Origin: Flavobacterium sp.
Lineage (GTDB): Bacteria > Bacteroidota > Bacteroidia > Flavobacteriales > Flavobacteriaceae
Length of the DNA stretch: 64,000 nt
Direction: 5' to 3'
Assembly (NCBI RefSeq): GCF_029945805.1
Contig: NZ_JAQSDH010000048.1
Location: forward strand, 1-64,000
The notes beneath the pieces are model-generated. The model was not told the origin of the DNA and made no database searches. It was given only the letters and a program-made list of their open reading frames with translations. The translations under genes and the position numbers were made by a program. Shown here in pieces: positions 38,501 through 47,108 of the stretch (the stretch's first letter is position 1; each line of letters begins with the position of its first letter).

Positions 38501-40538
38501 CAGAAGAGTGGTAACAACTGTTGTCAACGGCGTAAGTTGTTCTGCTGACTCGAATTTTCTAACTGTCTTTGTCAACAATGTGACAGCTTCTGTAATTAGT
38601 GGCAACCAAAATGTTTGTGGTGGTACTGATAATCCAAATGCATTTACTCTAACGACACCAGCTAGCGGCAAAAGTACCCTAACTTATCAATGGCAAAGCA
38701 GTACAACTGGATGCTCTGGCCCATGGACCGATATTCCGTCTGCTAATGCTGCTACTTACGATTCGCCATCAGTAACACAAACCACTTATTTCCATGTAAG
38801 AGTTACCTCTACATTAAATGGTGAAGCCTGTAGTGATTTTAGTAATTGTGTAGAAATTACTTCATTCGGAAAAGTGTGGACCGGTGCTGCAATTTCGGCA
38901 AACACAGACTGGAACAACGGTTTAAACTGGAACCCGAACGGTGTACCAAATAATACACATTGTGTAATCATACCAAACGTTACAAACAAACCTATTATCT
39001 CTGGGACAAATTATGAAGCTGAAGTGCACAGTCTTACCATCTTGGCAAATTCAAGTTTACAAGTTACTTCCACTAATAATATCACAGTGACTGATTTTGT
39101 AAATGTAAATCCTACTGCAAACTTTGTAATTCAAAATAATGCTAGTTTAATTCAGGTTAATGATTCCGCAATAAATAATGGTCATATATCCTACACCCGT
39201 ACTTCAAGACCAATGACTCGTTGGGGTTATGTATATTGGGGTTCACCTGTGGTAGAAAACATTTTTGCGCAAATTCCAAGTCAGTTTGACCTTAAATACA
39301 GATGGCAAGCTGGAACTTTGAATGGAGCTTGGTTACCGTTGGCTTCAACAACGCAAGGCGAAGGATTTATAACAAGAGTTAAAAATATTGCACCGTTCAG
39401 TAGCGGCTTAGGAACAATTAATTTTACTTTTAATGGTACTCCAGGAAATGGTTTAATAAATGTAAACGTTGATAGTTATGATGCAACAACATTAACTTCG
39501 GCGGGGAACACCATGCTTTTGGCCAACCCTTATCCGAGTGCTTTAGATGCAACTAAATTCTTAACTCATTCAAACAACACAGAATTAGGGGGAACATTAT
39601 TCTTTTGGACCTCAGTGACATTATATTCCGGAACGGGTCCTTACGCCTATGTTGACTACGCAAGCTGGAACTTATCGGGCGGCGTTGGAACTTCTCCAGC
39701 AAGTGCTCCAAGTACTTTAAGTTTAAAACCCAGTGGTAAAATTGCAGCAGGACAAGGCTTCTTTGCTCAGGTTTTTGCAGATGGAACTATTTCATTTAAC
39801 AATCAAATGCGCGGTCCGAATTTCAACAATCAATTTTTTAGAACGACGAACAGTACTACCAGCTCCGATTCTGAAAACAATAGAATTTGGTTGAACCTTT
39901 ACAGCGATACTACTTTCAGACAAATGATGGTAAACTATAAAGAAGAAGCAACTAACGGCATTGACAGGTTATACGATGGAAACAGTTTGACGAGCAATGA
40001 GATTAATATTTATTCAATAGCAGAAGATCGAAATTTAGTTATTCAAGGAAGAGCACTGCCATTTGATCAAAATGATATCGTTCCATTGGGTTACCGAATA
40101 ACAAATGCAGGTCAATATTCAATTGCTATTGATGAATTGGATGGACTATTTACAGAAAATCAAAATATTTATTTACGTGACAAATTGTTAAATATTGATC
40201 ACGACTTAAAAACATCCGCTTATTCATTTAATGCTAGTGCGGGAACAGTTGATACTAGATTTGAACTTGTATATGTTACAAATACATTGGGTACAAATGG
40301 CCCAAGTGCCGACGCATCAACATTTGCGTCGATCACTGACAATATAATTAAAATAACATCGAGCGAACTAATTAAAGGAATTAGCATTTATGATATTTCA
40401 GGAAAACTGATTAACAAATATGATTTGAAAGAATTTAAAAATCAATTTACAGATGTTTTCAATTATCCTAATGGCGTTTATATTGCTAAAATTACATTGG
40501 ATACTGATTTGATAGTAACTAAAAAGTTGTTGAATTAA
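32553..40538 (+). CDS. Giant repetitive surface protein with T9SS type A sorting domain
   Basis: The 2661-residue protein begins with an unusually long signal sequence: about 40 hydrophilic residues before the hydrophobic core (residues 41-55), cleavage near SIGQ (60). An IPT/TIG domain (about 220-296: [24 protein letters not shown]) is followed by Ig/PKD-like modules. Two adjacent modules near 387-475 and 476-570 are about 80% alike in protein but differ at many silent sites. Two more share TVCQGQ...YSVA.IANAT (about 656-836). From about 1310 to 2106 come repeated units with TYQWQ. A domain at 2106-2210 ([26 protein letters not shown]) resembles a fibre or polysaccharide-associated module. 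The C-terminus (about 2583-2661; [38 protein letters not shown]) is a type A tail for export by T9SS. Likely an adhesin or gliding surface protein. Confidence 0.85.
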   Translation: MEKKYTHFSELQTDFFRKKFSINNTNLLKSNQKFKSHKHSWIASAIFLMTFLFSQSSIGQVTLFQFNFENTAIVTTNNVTGLPTFTSNGTGTPAYSTTTPCQGARMLTANNWDTDDYERFTVNTTGFANMSFSFCNRTDAIAIGTFIVRVSADAGANWTTVLMTYTPTTNNNTLITSTFPAVANNETIVWIEIYKTGLTNPNNARTLFIDAATLTGYRIPTLTSFTPTTACAGQSIVITGTNFTGATAVNFNGVAATSYVVNSATQITAVVPSGITAGKITVTTPGGTATSTGNFTPVATNTSGTASSTPELCVNTALSAAITHTTTGATGIGSPTNLPSGVTASWSSNTIIINGTPTVAGIFNYSIPLTGGCRSVNAIGTITVNGTVGIPTVITIASGTEPSCQLTNGTTTTSYTTTATNNSGFNWSLSNSTAGTINATTGVMTWANGFSGTVDIQVTANGCNGPTAQVIRTVTVAPTVGMPTVITFLAGTEPTCQLTNATTTTSYATTAANNTGFNWSLSNGSAGSIGATTGVINWANGFSGIVDIQVTANGCNGPSLQVIRTVLITANNSVGVASSTPNVCINTALINITHTTSNTTGIDTPINLPTGVTATWASGSITISGTPSVSGTFNYTIPLVDGCGNAAATGTITVENPVGAAGAISGVATVCQGQNAVVYSVAAIANATSYTWTVSSGASIITGANTNSISVNYSASAVSGNITVYGTNQCGNGTVSNFPIIVNPLPNAAGNISGATTVCQGQSSVMYSVATIANATNYNWTLPSGASITSGAGTNTIYVSYDMTAVSGDIIVIGTNSCGNGIISETYPITVSITPSITTNYSTTICSDGIATVIPVTGGGNIIPTGTTYSWGLPSVTGGVIGAIALSNQTTFAQVLSNPTNVQQTASYNVTASTNGCSASTFSVLVYINPKPTIDIATGTSNQSICSGASMVPITFYNPNAVAGTLDYNWTRNSIAGVTGMSTSGTGPTISGSLSNTSSIPQTIIFTVTATSEDNCISNPFTVSVVVNPTPTVTVTNNIQNICSESGITPISINPLNAVSGTIYSWTSNNPNVTGILNGSGTAISGSLTNATNSDQSTIFTISATANGCTINTVGTATITVKPKPIITVVNPAAQILCGGIAINPILYSSNVTGTTFGWTRDTALTGMPTTGSGSNISGTLNNFTNANLTVTFTITANVNGCNAITTVQIIVKPTPQVVATPSTQSKCNALAMTAINLTNPNNVTGTTYGWTRDNTTALTGIANSGSGNSITGTLTNTTASTQTTTFTITATAANGCSSTTTASATIYAPLSAPIIGSSQTSCLFSTPSQLFSITPVNGGSGVYTYQWQRSDDNVTYTNIPGATTSNYQPGLLGFGADNTFYRLVVTNICGSVTSNIVVVEVVSNVGFSFGVDDDLNGAICPGSTFSPSLNSFHFRTSAVRFRWSADSAYITPGSGGPVGTTGGAVFLIRTSSATIGPLTVQNNTNATVTTQLSITPDVYNYPGPPSGAFICSTSPQIINVTIFPKPVATATIPATTICNGTPSNINIQGNITDATMSFAWSRNNTTNVTGATSGNSGNIAAGGSFTITTNLTNTTAVTQIVKYTITPSSNGCTGAAITIDVIVAPNSTPGVVATSQTICYGGDPAAFTVTTAATGLNLTYQWQKSTDSVNYIDISGATNATYNEPGPVNQTTWYRRVVFSTVNGTVCSSFNTTPIVVTVNTINPGTIGTNQTICSGGNPAPFTSVPATGSGVITYQWQSNTIGCLSTWNIISGATFESYDVPAGLLLTTYYQRIAYTTLNSTTCSDVSNCVVVYVNNVTGGTVGSDQTLCGNNPAAFTEITPSTGSGMLTYQWQSSTTGCFNWSPLSGATASTYDVPAGLAVTTSYQRITYSTLNFIACSAVSNCITVTVNTVTAGAISGNKTICNGGDPSAFTETIAATGMNLTYQWQVNTTGGAGPWNDISGATNATYDAPGPINRDSYFRRVVTTVVNGVSCSADSNFLTVFVNNVTASVISGNQNVCGGTDNPNAFTLTTPASGKSTLTYQWQSSTTGCSGPWTDIPSANAATYDSPSVTQTTYFHVRVTSTLNGEACSDFSNCVEITSFGKVWTGAAISANTDWNNGLNWNPNGVPNNTHCVIIPNVTNKPIISGTNYEAEVHSLTILANSSLQVTSTNNITVTDFVNVNPTANFVIQNNASLIQVNDSAINNGHISYTRTSRPMTRWGYVYWGSPVVENIFAQIPSQFDLKYRWQAGTLNGAWLPLASTTQGEGFITRVKNIAPFSSGLGTINFTFNGTPGNGLINVNVDSYDATTLTSAGNTMLLANPYPSALDATKFLTHSNNTELGGTLFFWTSVTLYSGTGPYAYVDYASWNLSGGVGTSPASAPSTLSLKPSGKIAAGQGFFAQVFADGTISFNNQMRGPNFNNQFFRTTNSTTSSDSENNRIWLNLYSDTTFRQMMVNYKEEATNGIDRLYDGNSLTSNEINIYSIAEDRNLVIQGRALPFDQNDIVPLGYRITNAGQYSIAIDELDGLFTENQNIYLRDKLLNIDHDLKTSAYSFNASAGTVDTRFELVYVTNTLGTNGPSADASTFASITDNIIKITSSELIKGISIYDISGKLINKYDLKEFKNQFTDVFNYPNGVYIAKITLDTDLIVTKKLLN

Positions 40539-40581
40539 TAAGTTGGTTGCAACTATAGACTACCATCAATTAGTTGCAGTT

Positions 40582-40639
40582 TGTCACACTGAGCTTGTCG
40601 AAGTGCTAAAAAAAGGTCATCGACAGGCTCAGACTGACA
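40582..40639. repeat. Interspersed palindromic element CACTGAGCTTGTCGAAGTG type
   Basis: Two long arms (40582-40605 and 40618-40639) are imperfect inverted repeats around a 12-nt A-rich loop. The core CACTGAGC-TTGTCGA / TCGACAGGCTCAGACTGAC is a widespread interspersed palindrome in flavobacterial genomes from general knowledge. It lies between the adhesin gene and its terminator. Confidence 0.75.
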
Positions 40640-40731
40640 TTTTCGGATGTAATTGGATTAGTAATAAGCTAAAACTCTATTTTCCATTAAATCAATGATG
40701 ATTATTCCCAACGGGTTATCTGTATTTAAAT

Positions 40732-40768
40732 AAAAATCCGTCCAAAGTCATTCTTGGACGGATTTTTT
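40732..40768 (+). terminator. Terminator downstream of giant surface protein
   Basis: A 14-bp perfect stem (arms 40732-40745 and 40754-40767, 8-nt loop) with flanking A and T runs can terminate in both directions. It is about 190 nt after the adhesin stop, past the palindromic element. Confidence 0.8.
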
Positions 40769-40821
40769 ATTAGAATACCAGCACATCAGAACTTTTTATA
40801 GAAATACGTACCATTAAAAAT

Positions 40822-40859
40822 AAAAAAAATCCGTCCTGATGAATCATCAAAACGGATTT
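40822..40859 (-). terminator. Terminator of S46 peptidase gene
   Basis: On the minus strand the arms 40852-40859 and 40827-40834 pair (8 bp), with an inner TGATG/CATCA stem, followed by eight T residues. It is 23 nt after the stop of the S46 gene. Its arms share the AAATCCGT/ACGGATTT sequence with the neighbouring plus-strand terminator. Confidence 0.75.
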
Positions 40860-40881
40860 AAATAATTTAAAAAATTTTGTA

Positions 40882-43044
40882 TTACGATTTAGGAACGTCC
40901 ACGATAGTCATTTCGTCTACAATATTTTTGGCTCCCGATAAATTCTCAATTACCCAAAGGACATAACGAATATCAACATTGATTGTTCTTTGTAGTTTTT
41001 TATCAAAAATAACATCACCGGCCATTGCTTCGATGTTACCGTCAAATGCAAGTCCAATAAGTTCTCCTTTTCCGTTTAGTACTGGAGAACCCGAATTTCC
41101 TCCTGTAATGTCATTATCTGTAAGGAAGTTTACGTGAAGTGAACCGTCTTTATCAGCGTATCTGCCGTACTCTTTGTTTTTGTTCATTTCAATAACTTTA
41201 ACAGGCAGATCGAATTCCTGATCTCCCTTTTTATACTTTTTCACTTGTCCATCAAGGGTAGTATAATTATTGATTTTGGCATCATTCTTCTTGTCTGCTG
41301 GCAAAGCACGAACTTTCCCATAAGTTAGACGTAAAGTAGAGTTAGCATCTGGGTATTTTATTTCTCCGATTTTTGATTCTCTTAAACCTTCTACCAATAA
41401 ACGGAACGCACCAGCGTAATCGTCTTGAGCCTTTGTAATTTCGTCTGATTTTGTATTGTAATGCGTCAACATATCATTTGACAAAGCATATATTGGATCA
41501 TTGTCCAACTGCCCTTGTGTTGGATATTGCAAAAATGCTTTCACCTTCTCTAAAGAGGTAAACAAACTCAGGTCAAACATAGCGTTTACATCTTTAGTAA
41601 AATCACTGTTATTTCCAGTTGCCAATTTCTCCACCATCGGAGCAATTTTGTATCCAATAGATTTCGTCGAATACAACTTTAATTGTGCTGCCAACAAGTC
41701 TCTTTCAGCTGGAATATGTAGATTTTCAAATGTATTTGTAGCTGCATCTAAAATACCAGGTAACATTTGAGCGCGTTTTGTTGCATCCGCCTTCACGTAA
41801 TTATCCAACTGTCTTCCTAATGTTCTTCCAATAGTTGCGAATGAGGTTGTTCTGAACATTTGTTGCATATAATTATCGTGTCTTGATTTTTCGTTTGTCA
41901 ATCCGTAAAAATTATTAATAGTTGCAACAACTTTACCATATTTTACTTTGTTTTCTGATTTGTTTGCCCATGTATTAAATTTGGCTTCTTGCGCCGCTTT
42001 TGTTTTGGCGGTTCCAAATTTACTCAACGCATCAATCATTCCTTGACGGTTTTTCCAGTAGTTGGCTGTTGACGCGAATTTTGACGCGTATACTAAGTTT
42101 AAATCATCACTTTGATTCATGTATTTTTTCATGTTATCCATTCCGGTTTTCGCCCCTTCAACCCATGCAGGATAAGCAAATTTTACGTTTTGCTCAATTC
42201 CAGCCGCCGGCATCCATCGGTTTGTTCTACCTGGATAACCTAAAATCATGGCGAAATCATTTTCTTTTACACCATCAATATTTACAGGCAAATGGTACTT
42301 TGCTTTTAAGGGTACATTGCTCTCTGAATACGCTGCTGGATTTCCATCTTTATCCGCGTAAACTCGAAACATAGAAAAATCTCCAGTATGACGTGGCCAA
42401 ACCCAGTTATCGGTATCTCCACCAAATTTGCCAATACTTTCAGAAGGTGTACCGACTAAACGTACATCTCTATAGTCTTGGTAAACAAAATAATAATATT
42501 CATTACCTTGAAAAAACGGACGTACCGAAACCGTGAACTTCCCACCCTCATTATTTTCTTTTTCAATAACGGCGATTTCTTGATTGATGGCTTTTTCTCT
42601 TTCGGCTTCTGTCATTTTATCATTTACTTTTGATAAAATGCGTTTAGAAACATCGTCCATACGCACAAAGAAACGCACATACAACGAGGAAGGCTTCATT
42701 TCTTCTTTAGTACTTTTTGCCCAAAATCCATTTTTTAGAATGTTATTTTGACTAGTTGACATTTCCGCGATAGCGTCATATCCACAGTGGTGATTGGTTA
42801 AGACCAAACTTTCTTTAGAAACAATTTCAGCCGTACATCCTCCGTTAAATTGAACGATTGCATCTTTCAAACTGTTATTGTTAATACTGTAAATTTCTTG
42901 GGGTGTTAATTGCAAGCCCATTTTCTGCATGTCGCGGTGGTTTAAACGCTCAATAAACATAAGGAACCACATTCCTTCGTCGGCTTTCATGCTCATTGGC
43001 ATTAAGAATATCCCGACGATAAGAGATAAAATAATTTTCTTCAT
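40882..43044 (-). CDS. S46-family dipeptidyl peptidase, DPP7-like
   Basis: The 720-residue protein has a signal peptide (MKKIILSLIVGIFLMPMSMKA) and the S46 triad: H85 in LTNHHCGYD, D222 in RHTGDFSMF and S651 in GGNSGSPV. The residue 18 positions after the serine is G669 (LAFDGN); in known enzymes glycine here gives DPP7-type preference for hydrophobic P1, whereas arginine gives the acidic DPP11 type. It cleaves dipeptides from peptide N-termini in the periplasm or at the surface, feeding amino acid uptake. It is preceded by a 12-bp inverted repeat and followed by its own terminator; no operon partner. Confidence 0.93.
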   Translation of the reverse strand: MKKIILSLIVGIFLMPMSMKADEGMWFLMFIERLNHRDMQKMGLQLTPQEIYSINNNSLKDAIVQFNGGCTAEIVSKESLVLTNHHCGYDAIAEMSTSQNNILKNGFWAKSTKEEMKPSSLYVRFFVRMDDVSKRILSKVNDKMTEAEREKAINQEIAVIEKENNEGGKFTVSVRPFFQGNEYYYFVYQDYRDVRLVGTPSESIGKFGGDTDNWVWPRHTGDFSMFRVYADKDGNPAAYSESNVPLKAKYHLPVNIDGVKENDFAMILGYPGRTNRWMPAAGIEQNVKFAYPAWVEGAKTGMDNMKKYMNQSDDLNLVYASKFASTANYWKNRQGMIDALSKFGTAKTKAAQEAKFNTWANKSENKVKYGKVVATINNFYGLTNEKSRHDNYMQQMFRTTSFATIGRTLGRQLDNYVKADATKRAQMLPGILDAATNTFENLHIPAERDLLAAQLKLYSTKSIGYKIAPMVEKLATGNNSDFTKDVNAMFDLSLFTSLEKVKAFLQYPTQGQLDNDPIYALSNDMLTHYNTKSDEITKAQDDYAGAFRLLVEGLRESKIGEIKYPDANSTLRLTYGKVRALPADKKNDAKINNYTTLDGQVKKYKKGDQEFDLPVKVIEMNKNKEYGRYADKDGSLHVNFLTDNDITGGNSGSPVLNGKGELIGLAFDGNIEAMAGDVIFDKKLQRTINVDIRYVLWVIENLSGAKNIVDEMTIVDVPKS

Positions 43045-43071
43045 TTCAATTATAAATTAGGGATTAGATTG

Positions 43072-43109
43072 ACTGCAACAAGTCGGTCATTTTCTAAACT
43101 TGTTACAGT
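43072..43109 (-). promoter_or_regulatory. 12-bp inverted repeat upstream of S46 peptidase
   Basis: Arms 43098-43109 and 43072-43083 pair over 12 bp in the minus-strand RNA with a single U-G pair and a 14-nt loop. It ends 27 nt before the ATG and lacks a T-run, so an operator or leader structure is more likely than a terminator. Confidence 0.5.
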
Positions 43110-43166
43110 AAGAAGTGTTAAAAAATGTTAAAAAATTAGATATTTTTTAATCTTTAAATTTATGTC

Positions 43167-43193
43167 AAAAAAAAGCTACTCGTATGAATAGCT
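43167..43193 (-). terminator. Probable terminator downstream of obg
   Basis: On the minus strand a short stem AGCTA/TAGCT (43189-43193 with 43174-43178) with a two-pair inner extension is followed by eight T residues. It lies 24 nt after the obg stop. Confidence 0.5.
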
Positions 43194-43216
43194 CTTAAAA
43201 TTGAATTGTGATCCTT

Positions 43217-44251
43217 TTACAAACCGTGACTGTTTTCAGGTTCCTCAGTATCAATGTTTAGCATTTCCCAAAGTTTATCTTTTAACTCTGTTAAACCTTG
43301 TTGGGCAACTGATGAAATAAACATAAACGGAATTCCTTTAATTTCTTTTTTTAACTGCGCGTTTAGTTCGGCTTTTAATTCATCATCAAGCATATCGCAT
43401 TTAGAAACTACAAGTAATTTGTCCTTATCTAACATATCGGGGTTGTAACGGCGTAATTCATCTAACAGAATTTCATATTCCTTTTTGATATCATCAGCAT
43501 CAGCGGGAACTAAGAATAATAATGTTGAATTGCGCTCGATATGTCTCAAAAAGTAATGTCCCAAACCTTTTCCTTCGGCGGCACCCTCAATAATTCCAGG
43601 AATATCGGCCATGATAAACGACTTAAATTCGCGGTATGCTACAATTCCTAAATTAGGTTTTAAAGTTGTAAACGGATAATCCGCAATCTTTGGTTTTGCC
43701 GAAGTCAGCACCGAAAGTAAAGTCGATTTTCCTGCATTAGGGAAACCTACTAAACCGACATCGGCCAACACTTTTAATTCTAGGATAACATCCAATTCTT
43801 CAGACGGCATTCCGGGTTGCGCATAACGAGGTGTTTGATTGGTTGAACTTCTGAAATTCCAGTTACCCAATCCGCCTTTTCCGCCTTTTGCCAATATTCG
43901 TTCTTCTCCGTGTTCTGTAATTTCAAAGAGAATTTCATCCGTTTCTTTATCTCGAACGACTGTTCCTAACGGAACCTCAATCGTTTTATCTTCACCATCG
44001 TGACCCGTACTTCTTGAACTTCCTCCGTCGCCACCGTATCCGGCTTTGACGTGACGCGCAAACTTCAGGTGGAACAAGGTCCAAAGCCCTTTATTTCCTT
44101 TTAAAGTCACGTGTCCACCACGACCCCCGTCTCCACCATCAGGACCACCTTTTTCAATAAATTTTTCTCTGTGTAAATGCGAAGAACCTTTTCCTCCTTT
44201 TCCGGAAGAAACATATATTTTTACGTAATCTACAAAATTTCCTTCTGTCAT
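43217..44251 (-). CDS. obg: GTPase ObgE/CgtA
   Basis: The 344-residue protein has the glycine-rich Obg fold (residues 1-158; [27 protein letters not shown]) and a G domain with the P-loop GFPNAGKST, switch [22 protein letters not shown], and the SKCD G4 motif. It acts in 50S assembly and growth control. The C-terminal OCT domain is missing, as usual in Bacteroidota. It is the last of the minus-strand group hpt-adk-CBS-obg, 75 nt after the CBS gene. Confidence 0.96.
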   Translation of the reverse strand: MTEGNFVDYVKIYVSSGKGGKGSSHLHREKFIEKGGPDGGDGGRGGHVTLKGNKGLWTLFHLKFARHVKAGYGGDGGSSRSTGHDGEDKTIEVPLGTVVRDKETDEILFEITEHGEERILAKGGKGGLGNWNFRSSTNQTPRYAQPGMPSEELDVILELKVLADVGLVGFPNAGKSTLLSVLTSAKPKIADYPFTTLKPNLGIVAYREFKSFIMADIPGIIEGAAEGKGLGHYFLRHIERNSTLLFLVPADADDIKKEYEILLDELRRYNPDMLDKDKLLVVSKCDMLDDELKAELNAQLKKEIKGIPFMFISSVAQQGLTELKDKLWEMLNIDTEEPENSHGL

Positions 44252-44258
44252 TTTTTTT

Positions 44259-44290
44259 AGTGTTCAGTGTTCAATGATAAGTGTTCAGTA
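44259..44290. repeat. Degenerate GTGTTCAG repeats between obg and CBS gene
   Basis: GTGTTCAG occurs at 44260-44267 and 44281-44288 with a related TGTTCAAT between. Low-complexity intergenic runs of this type recur elsewhere in the window. Confidence 0.5.
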
Positions 44291-44326
44291 AATTTTTTTT
44301 GCTTACTGTAAACTGACCACTGACAA

Positions 44327-45604
44327 CTATTCCATAATTGCTTTCACAAGCACTTTATCAATCTTTGCGCCATCCATATCGATGACTTCTAATTCAAATT
44401 TGTTCCAAAACAATTTCTCTCCCTGTCTTGGAATTTTACCCATTTCAGTCATTAACAATCCGCTTACGGTCGTCACTTCATAATCGTTGGTCAGTTCATC
44501 CATGTCAAAATAGGTTAAGAAATCATGCAGTGAATATAGGCCATCAACAAGCCAAGATCCATCTTCACGAGCAATTAACTGGTATTCATCTTCATCAAAA
44601 TCTGAAGCATCTCCAACCAAAGCTTCTAAGATATCATTCAGCGTAATTATTCCTTGAAAAACTCCGTATTCATCGGTGACAAATGCATAATGCACTTTCG
44701 ATTTCTTAAAATTTTCTAATGCTTTATAAGCCGAAGTGTGTTCAATCAAATAAACTGGTTCTTTAGTGATCGACTTTAAATCGAAGTTTCCTTGTTCAAA
44801 GTTAGCAAACAAATCTTTTAGCAAAACTATGCCTTCAACGTCGTCCATGTTGTTGTCCTTGCAAACTGGGTAAATGGAATGCAATTCATTCAGAACCTTA
44901 GATTTCAATTTATCAAAACCGTCTTCGTAAGAAAGAAACACAATAGATTTTCGATGGGTCATCAATGATTTAATTTTTCGGTCACCAATATGAAAAACAC
45001 GCTCTACAATATCTTGCTCAATTTCCTGAACCTCCCCACCTTCTGTTCCTTCTTTTATTATGGCTTTGATTTCTTCTTCAGTTACTTTACCGTCAGCCGT
45101 TGGTTTTATATTCAACAATTTTAATAATCCATCCGTAGATATGGTCAATAACCAAATAAAAGGTGCGGTTACCTGTGAAATAATTTTCATCGGAACTGCA
45201 ACCGCTTTCGCAATACTTTCAGGGTGATTTAAGCCGATTCTTTTGGGTAACAATTCGCCTAAAACTAAAGAAAAAAAAGTTAATATTACCACCACAATAC
45301 CAACAGAAATAGTATCTGCATAGGACTTTAAACTCGCGAAACCTTCAACAAAAAGTCGTACATCTGTCGTAATTTTATCCCCAGAATAAATACCTGTCAG
45401 AATTCCAATTAGCGTAATCCCAATTTGAACTGTTGAAAGAAATTTGTTTGGTGAATTGGCTAAATCTAAAGCAACTTTAGCATTGGTGTTTCCTTTTTTT
45501 GCTGCTGTTTCCAGGCGGTTTTTACGCGCCGAAATCAAAGCGATTTCAGACATGGAAAAAACGCCGTTAAGTAGTATTAAAAAAAGTATAATGAGTATTT
45601 CCAT
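44327..45604 (-). CDS. Hemolysin-C/CorC-type CBS membrane protein
   Basis: The 425-residue protein has an N-terminal CNNM/DUF21 domain with four hydrophobic segments (residues 1-190; GVFSMSEIALISARKNRLE), two CBS domains (about 205-330; MTHRKSIVFLSYEDG and HYAFVTDEYGVFQGIITLNDILE) and a C-terminal CorC/HlyC domain (about 345-425). Such proteins have been linked to divalent metal export and are often called hemolysins on weak evidence. It sits between adk (56 nt) and obg (75 nt). Confidence 0.9.
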   Translation of the reverse strand: MEILIILFLILLNGVFSMSEIALISARKNRLETAAKKGNTNAKVALDLANSPNKFLSTVQIGITLIGILTGIYSGDKITTDVRLFVEGFASLKSYADTISVGIVVVILTFFSLVLGELLPKRIGLNHPESIAKAVAVPMKIISQVTAPFIWLLTISTDGLLKLLNIKPTADGKVTEEEIKAIIKEGTEGGEVQEIEQDIVERVFHIGDRKIKSLMTHRKSIVFLSYEDGFDKLKSKVLNELHSIYPVCKDNNMDDVEGIVLLKDLFANFEQGNFDLKSITKEPVYLIEHTSAYKALENFKKSKVHYAFVTDEYGVFQGIITLNDILEALVGDASDFDEDEYQLIAREDGSWLVDGLYSLHDFLTYFDMDELTNDYEVTTVSGLLMTEMGKIPRQGEKLFWNKFELEVIDMDGAKIDKVLVKAIME

Positions 45605-45607
45605 ATG

Positions 45608-45642
45608 TTTTGTTTCAAGTTTGAGGTTTCAAGTTTCAAGTT
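45608..45642. repeat. Short GTTTCAAGTTT repeats between CBS gene and adk
   Basis: Overlapping copies of GTTTCAAG(T) fill this stretch. It has no coding potential. Confidence 0.45.
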
Positions 45643-45660
45643 GTTACCTGAAACTAAAAA

Positions 45661-46233
45661 CTATAAACCGTCGATTACTTTACTTAAGCGTTGTGTAACT
45701 TCGTCAATCGAACCAATGCCGTTAACTGCGTAAAATTTACCTTGTGTTTTGTAATAATCCATTAAAGGAGCTGTTTTTTGGTTGTATTCATCGTAACGGT
45801 TTCTAATCTTTTCTTCGTCTTGATCGTCTGGTCTACCTGAGGTTTTTCCTCTTTCCAATAAACGGGCAACTAAAATAGTATCATCCGCTTCTAAAGCAAC
45901 TGTAGCAGTGATATTTTGCTTTTTTGATTTTAAAAATAGATCCAAAGACTGAGCTTGTGCAATCGTTCGTGGAAAACCATCAAAAAGAAATCCAGCAGAA
46001 TTTGGATTTTTATCCACTTCGCTTTCCAACATTTTAATCGTAACTTCATCTGGAACCAAATCGCCCTTATCGATGAACGTTTTAGCCAGTTTACCTAAAT
46101 CGGTATCATTTTTAATATTGAATCTGAAAATATCTCCCGTCGAAAGATGGGTCAGATTGTATTTTTCTTTTAAAAAGTCAGCTTGTGTGCCTTTTCCTGC
46201 ACCTGGTTTTCCGAAAAGAACGATGTTAATCAT
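45661..46233 (-). CDS. adk: Adenylate kinase
   Basis: The 190-residue enzyme converts ATP and AMP to two ADP. The P-loop GKPGAGKGTQ (8-17), AMP-binding STGDIFR, DGFPRTIAQAQ and the LID arginine-rich RLLERGKTSGRPDDQDEEKIRNRYDEY are present. It is the short-LID form without zinc cysteines. Although adk sits next to secY in many bacteria, here it is with hpt (21 nt) upstream and the CBS gene downstream. Confidence 0.97.
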   Translation of the reverse strand: MINIVLFGKPGAGKGTQADFLKEKYNLTHLSTGDIFRFNIKNDTDLGKLAKTFIDKGDLVPDEVTIKMLESEVDKNPNSAGFLFDGFPRTIAQAQSLDLFLKSKKQNITATVALEADDTILVARLLERGKTSGRPDDQDEEKIRNRYDEYNQKTAPLMDYYKTQGKFYAVNGIGSIDEVTQRLSKVIDGL

Positions 46234-46254
46234 TTTACTATTTTAAATTTTAAA

Positions 46255-46785
46255 TTATTGAGCAAGTTGGTAAACGTCTGGTAGATTTCTTCCCAATCCA
46301 TCGTAGTCTAATCCGTAACCAACGATGAACTTATTTGGAATTCTAATGCCGATGTAATCTATCTTAATTTCTTTTTTGTACGCTTCCGGCTTGAAAAACA
46401 AGGTAGCGAATTTTAAATGCTTTACCTTTTTCTGTTTGAAAATAGCTTTCAATTCTTCCACCGTGTTTCCGGTATCTACAATATCTTCCACAATTACAAC
46501 CGTTCTTCCTTCCAAATCTTGGTTTAAACCAATCAATTGTTTCACTTCATTTGTCGTTGCTGTTCCTTCATATGAAGCCATTTTCACAAAACTCACTTCA
46601 CACATGCCGCGGTATTGTTTCATTAAATCGGACAAAACCATGAATGCTCCGTTCAAAACACCAATAAAAACTGGCACTTCGTCAAAAAAATCATCGTCCA
46701 TTTGTTTGGCCATATTTTTGATTGCAAAATCAATTTCATCTGAAGAAATAAACGGCTCGAAAGTTTTATCGTGAAGGTGTATCAT
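46255..46785 (-). CDS. hpt: Hypoxanthine phosphoribosyltransferase
   Basis: The 176-residue enzyme salvages hypoxanthine/guanine with PRPP. The PRPP-binding motif VVIVEDIVDTGNTVEEL (about residues 94-110) is clear, as is the N-terminal GVLNGAFMVLSDLM loop and the late IGIRIPNKFIVGYGLDYDGLGRNLP. It is the first gene of the adk-CBS-obg group, with a TAnnTTTG box 25 nt upstream. Confidence 0.93.
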   Translation of the reverse strand: MIHLHDKTFEPFISSDEIDFAIKNMAKQMDDDFFDEVPVFIGVLNGAFMVLSDLMKQYRGMCEVSFVKMASYEGTATTNEVKQLIGLNQDLEGRTVVIVEDIVDTGNTVEELKAIFKQKKVKHLKFATLFFKPEAYKKEIKIDYIGIRIPNKFIVGYGLDYDGLGRNLPDVYQLAQ

Positions 46786-46809
46786 TATTTAGGAATTTGA
46801 AATAAGGTG

Positions 46810-46817
46810 CAAATTTA
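46810..46817 (-). promoter_or_regulatory. TAnnTTTG box of hpt operon
   Basis: TAAATTTG on the minus strand matches the -7 consensus, 25 nt before the hpt ATG. The -33 element would fall in the tandem repeat and is not conserved. Confidence 0.5.
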
Positions 46818-46820
46818 AAG

Positions 46821-46851
46821 AAGTATTAAGTATTAAGTACTAAGTATTAAG
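46821..46851. repeat. Tandem 7-bp repeat AAGTATT x4
   Basis: Four copies of AAGTATT (one reading AAGTACT) follow head to tail from 46821 to 46848 with a partial fifth. Confidence 0.8.
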
Positions 46852-47079
46852 ACTTTTTTCGAAAAATGATATATTTACAAATGGATAGGACTTTTTTTAA
46901 CCGAATCAATGAAAGTAGTCAAGTAAGAATTCTCGGGTGTATAAGCTCGGGTACTTCTTGAAAGTTGGAGTTATCTGAAAAAAATACAGGAAAATTTCAC
47001 CAGTCAATCAAACAGATATCAAGCTGCAACGAAAGAAGTTTTGCTTCAACTATCCAAATGATTTTTGAATTTGAAATAC

Positions 47080-47087
47080 TATCTTTG
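47080..47087 (+). promoter_or_regulatory. TAnnTTTG box of purK operon
   Basis: TATCTTTG matches the -7 consensus and lies 21 nt before the purK ATG at 47109. It supports that start over the upstream in-frame ATG/TTG codons. Confidence 0.55.
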
Positions 47088-47108
47088 TGCCAACAACAAC
47101 TACTACAA

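Larger units (their letters stand above)
40539..40881. other. Convergent intergenic region between adhesin and S46 genes
   Basis: The 343-nt gap holds no gene. It carries a palindromic interspersed element, a bidirectional terminator for the adhesin and a terminator for the S46 gene, listed separately. The rest is AT-rich DNA without further recognisable signals. Confidence 0.6.
46786..47108. other. Intergenic region between hpt and purK
   Basis: The 323-nt divergent region contains the hpt promoter box, a 7-bp tandem repeat (46821-46851), a small open frame of 26 codons at 46881-46961 (MDRTFFNRINE...) with no recognised relatives, and a purK promoter box at 47080-47087. The frame of purK is open to 46965, but that part looks non-coding. 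Confidence 0.45.

Noticed and set aside
42000..42374. 124-codon open frame on the plus strand
   Set aside because: It is entirely antisense to the well-supported S46 peptidase gene and has no recognisable protein features.
46965..47108. N-terminal extension of PurK by 48 residues
   Set aside because: PurK homologues start at MNYFSSDFKLGILGGG, and a promoter box lies within the extension.
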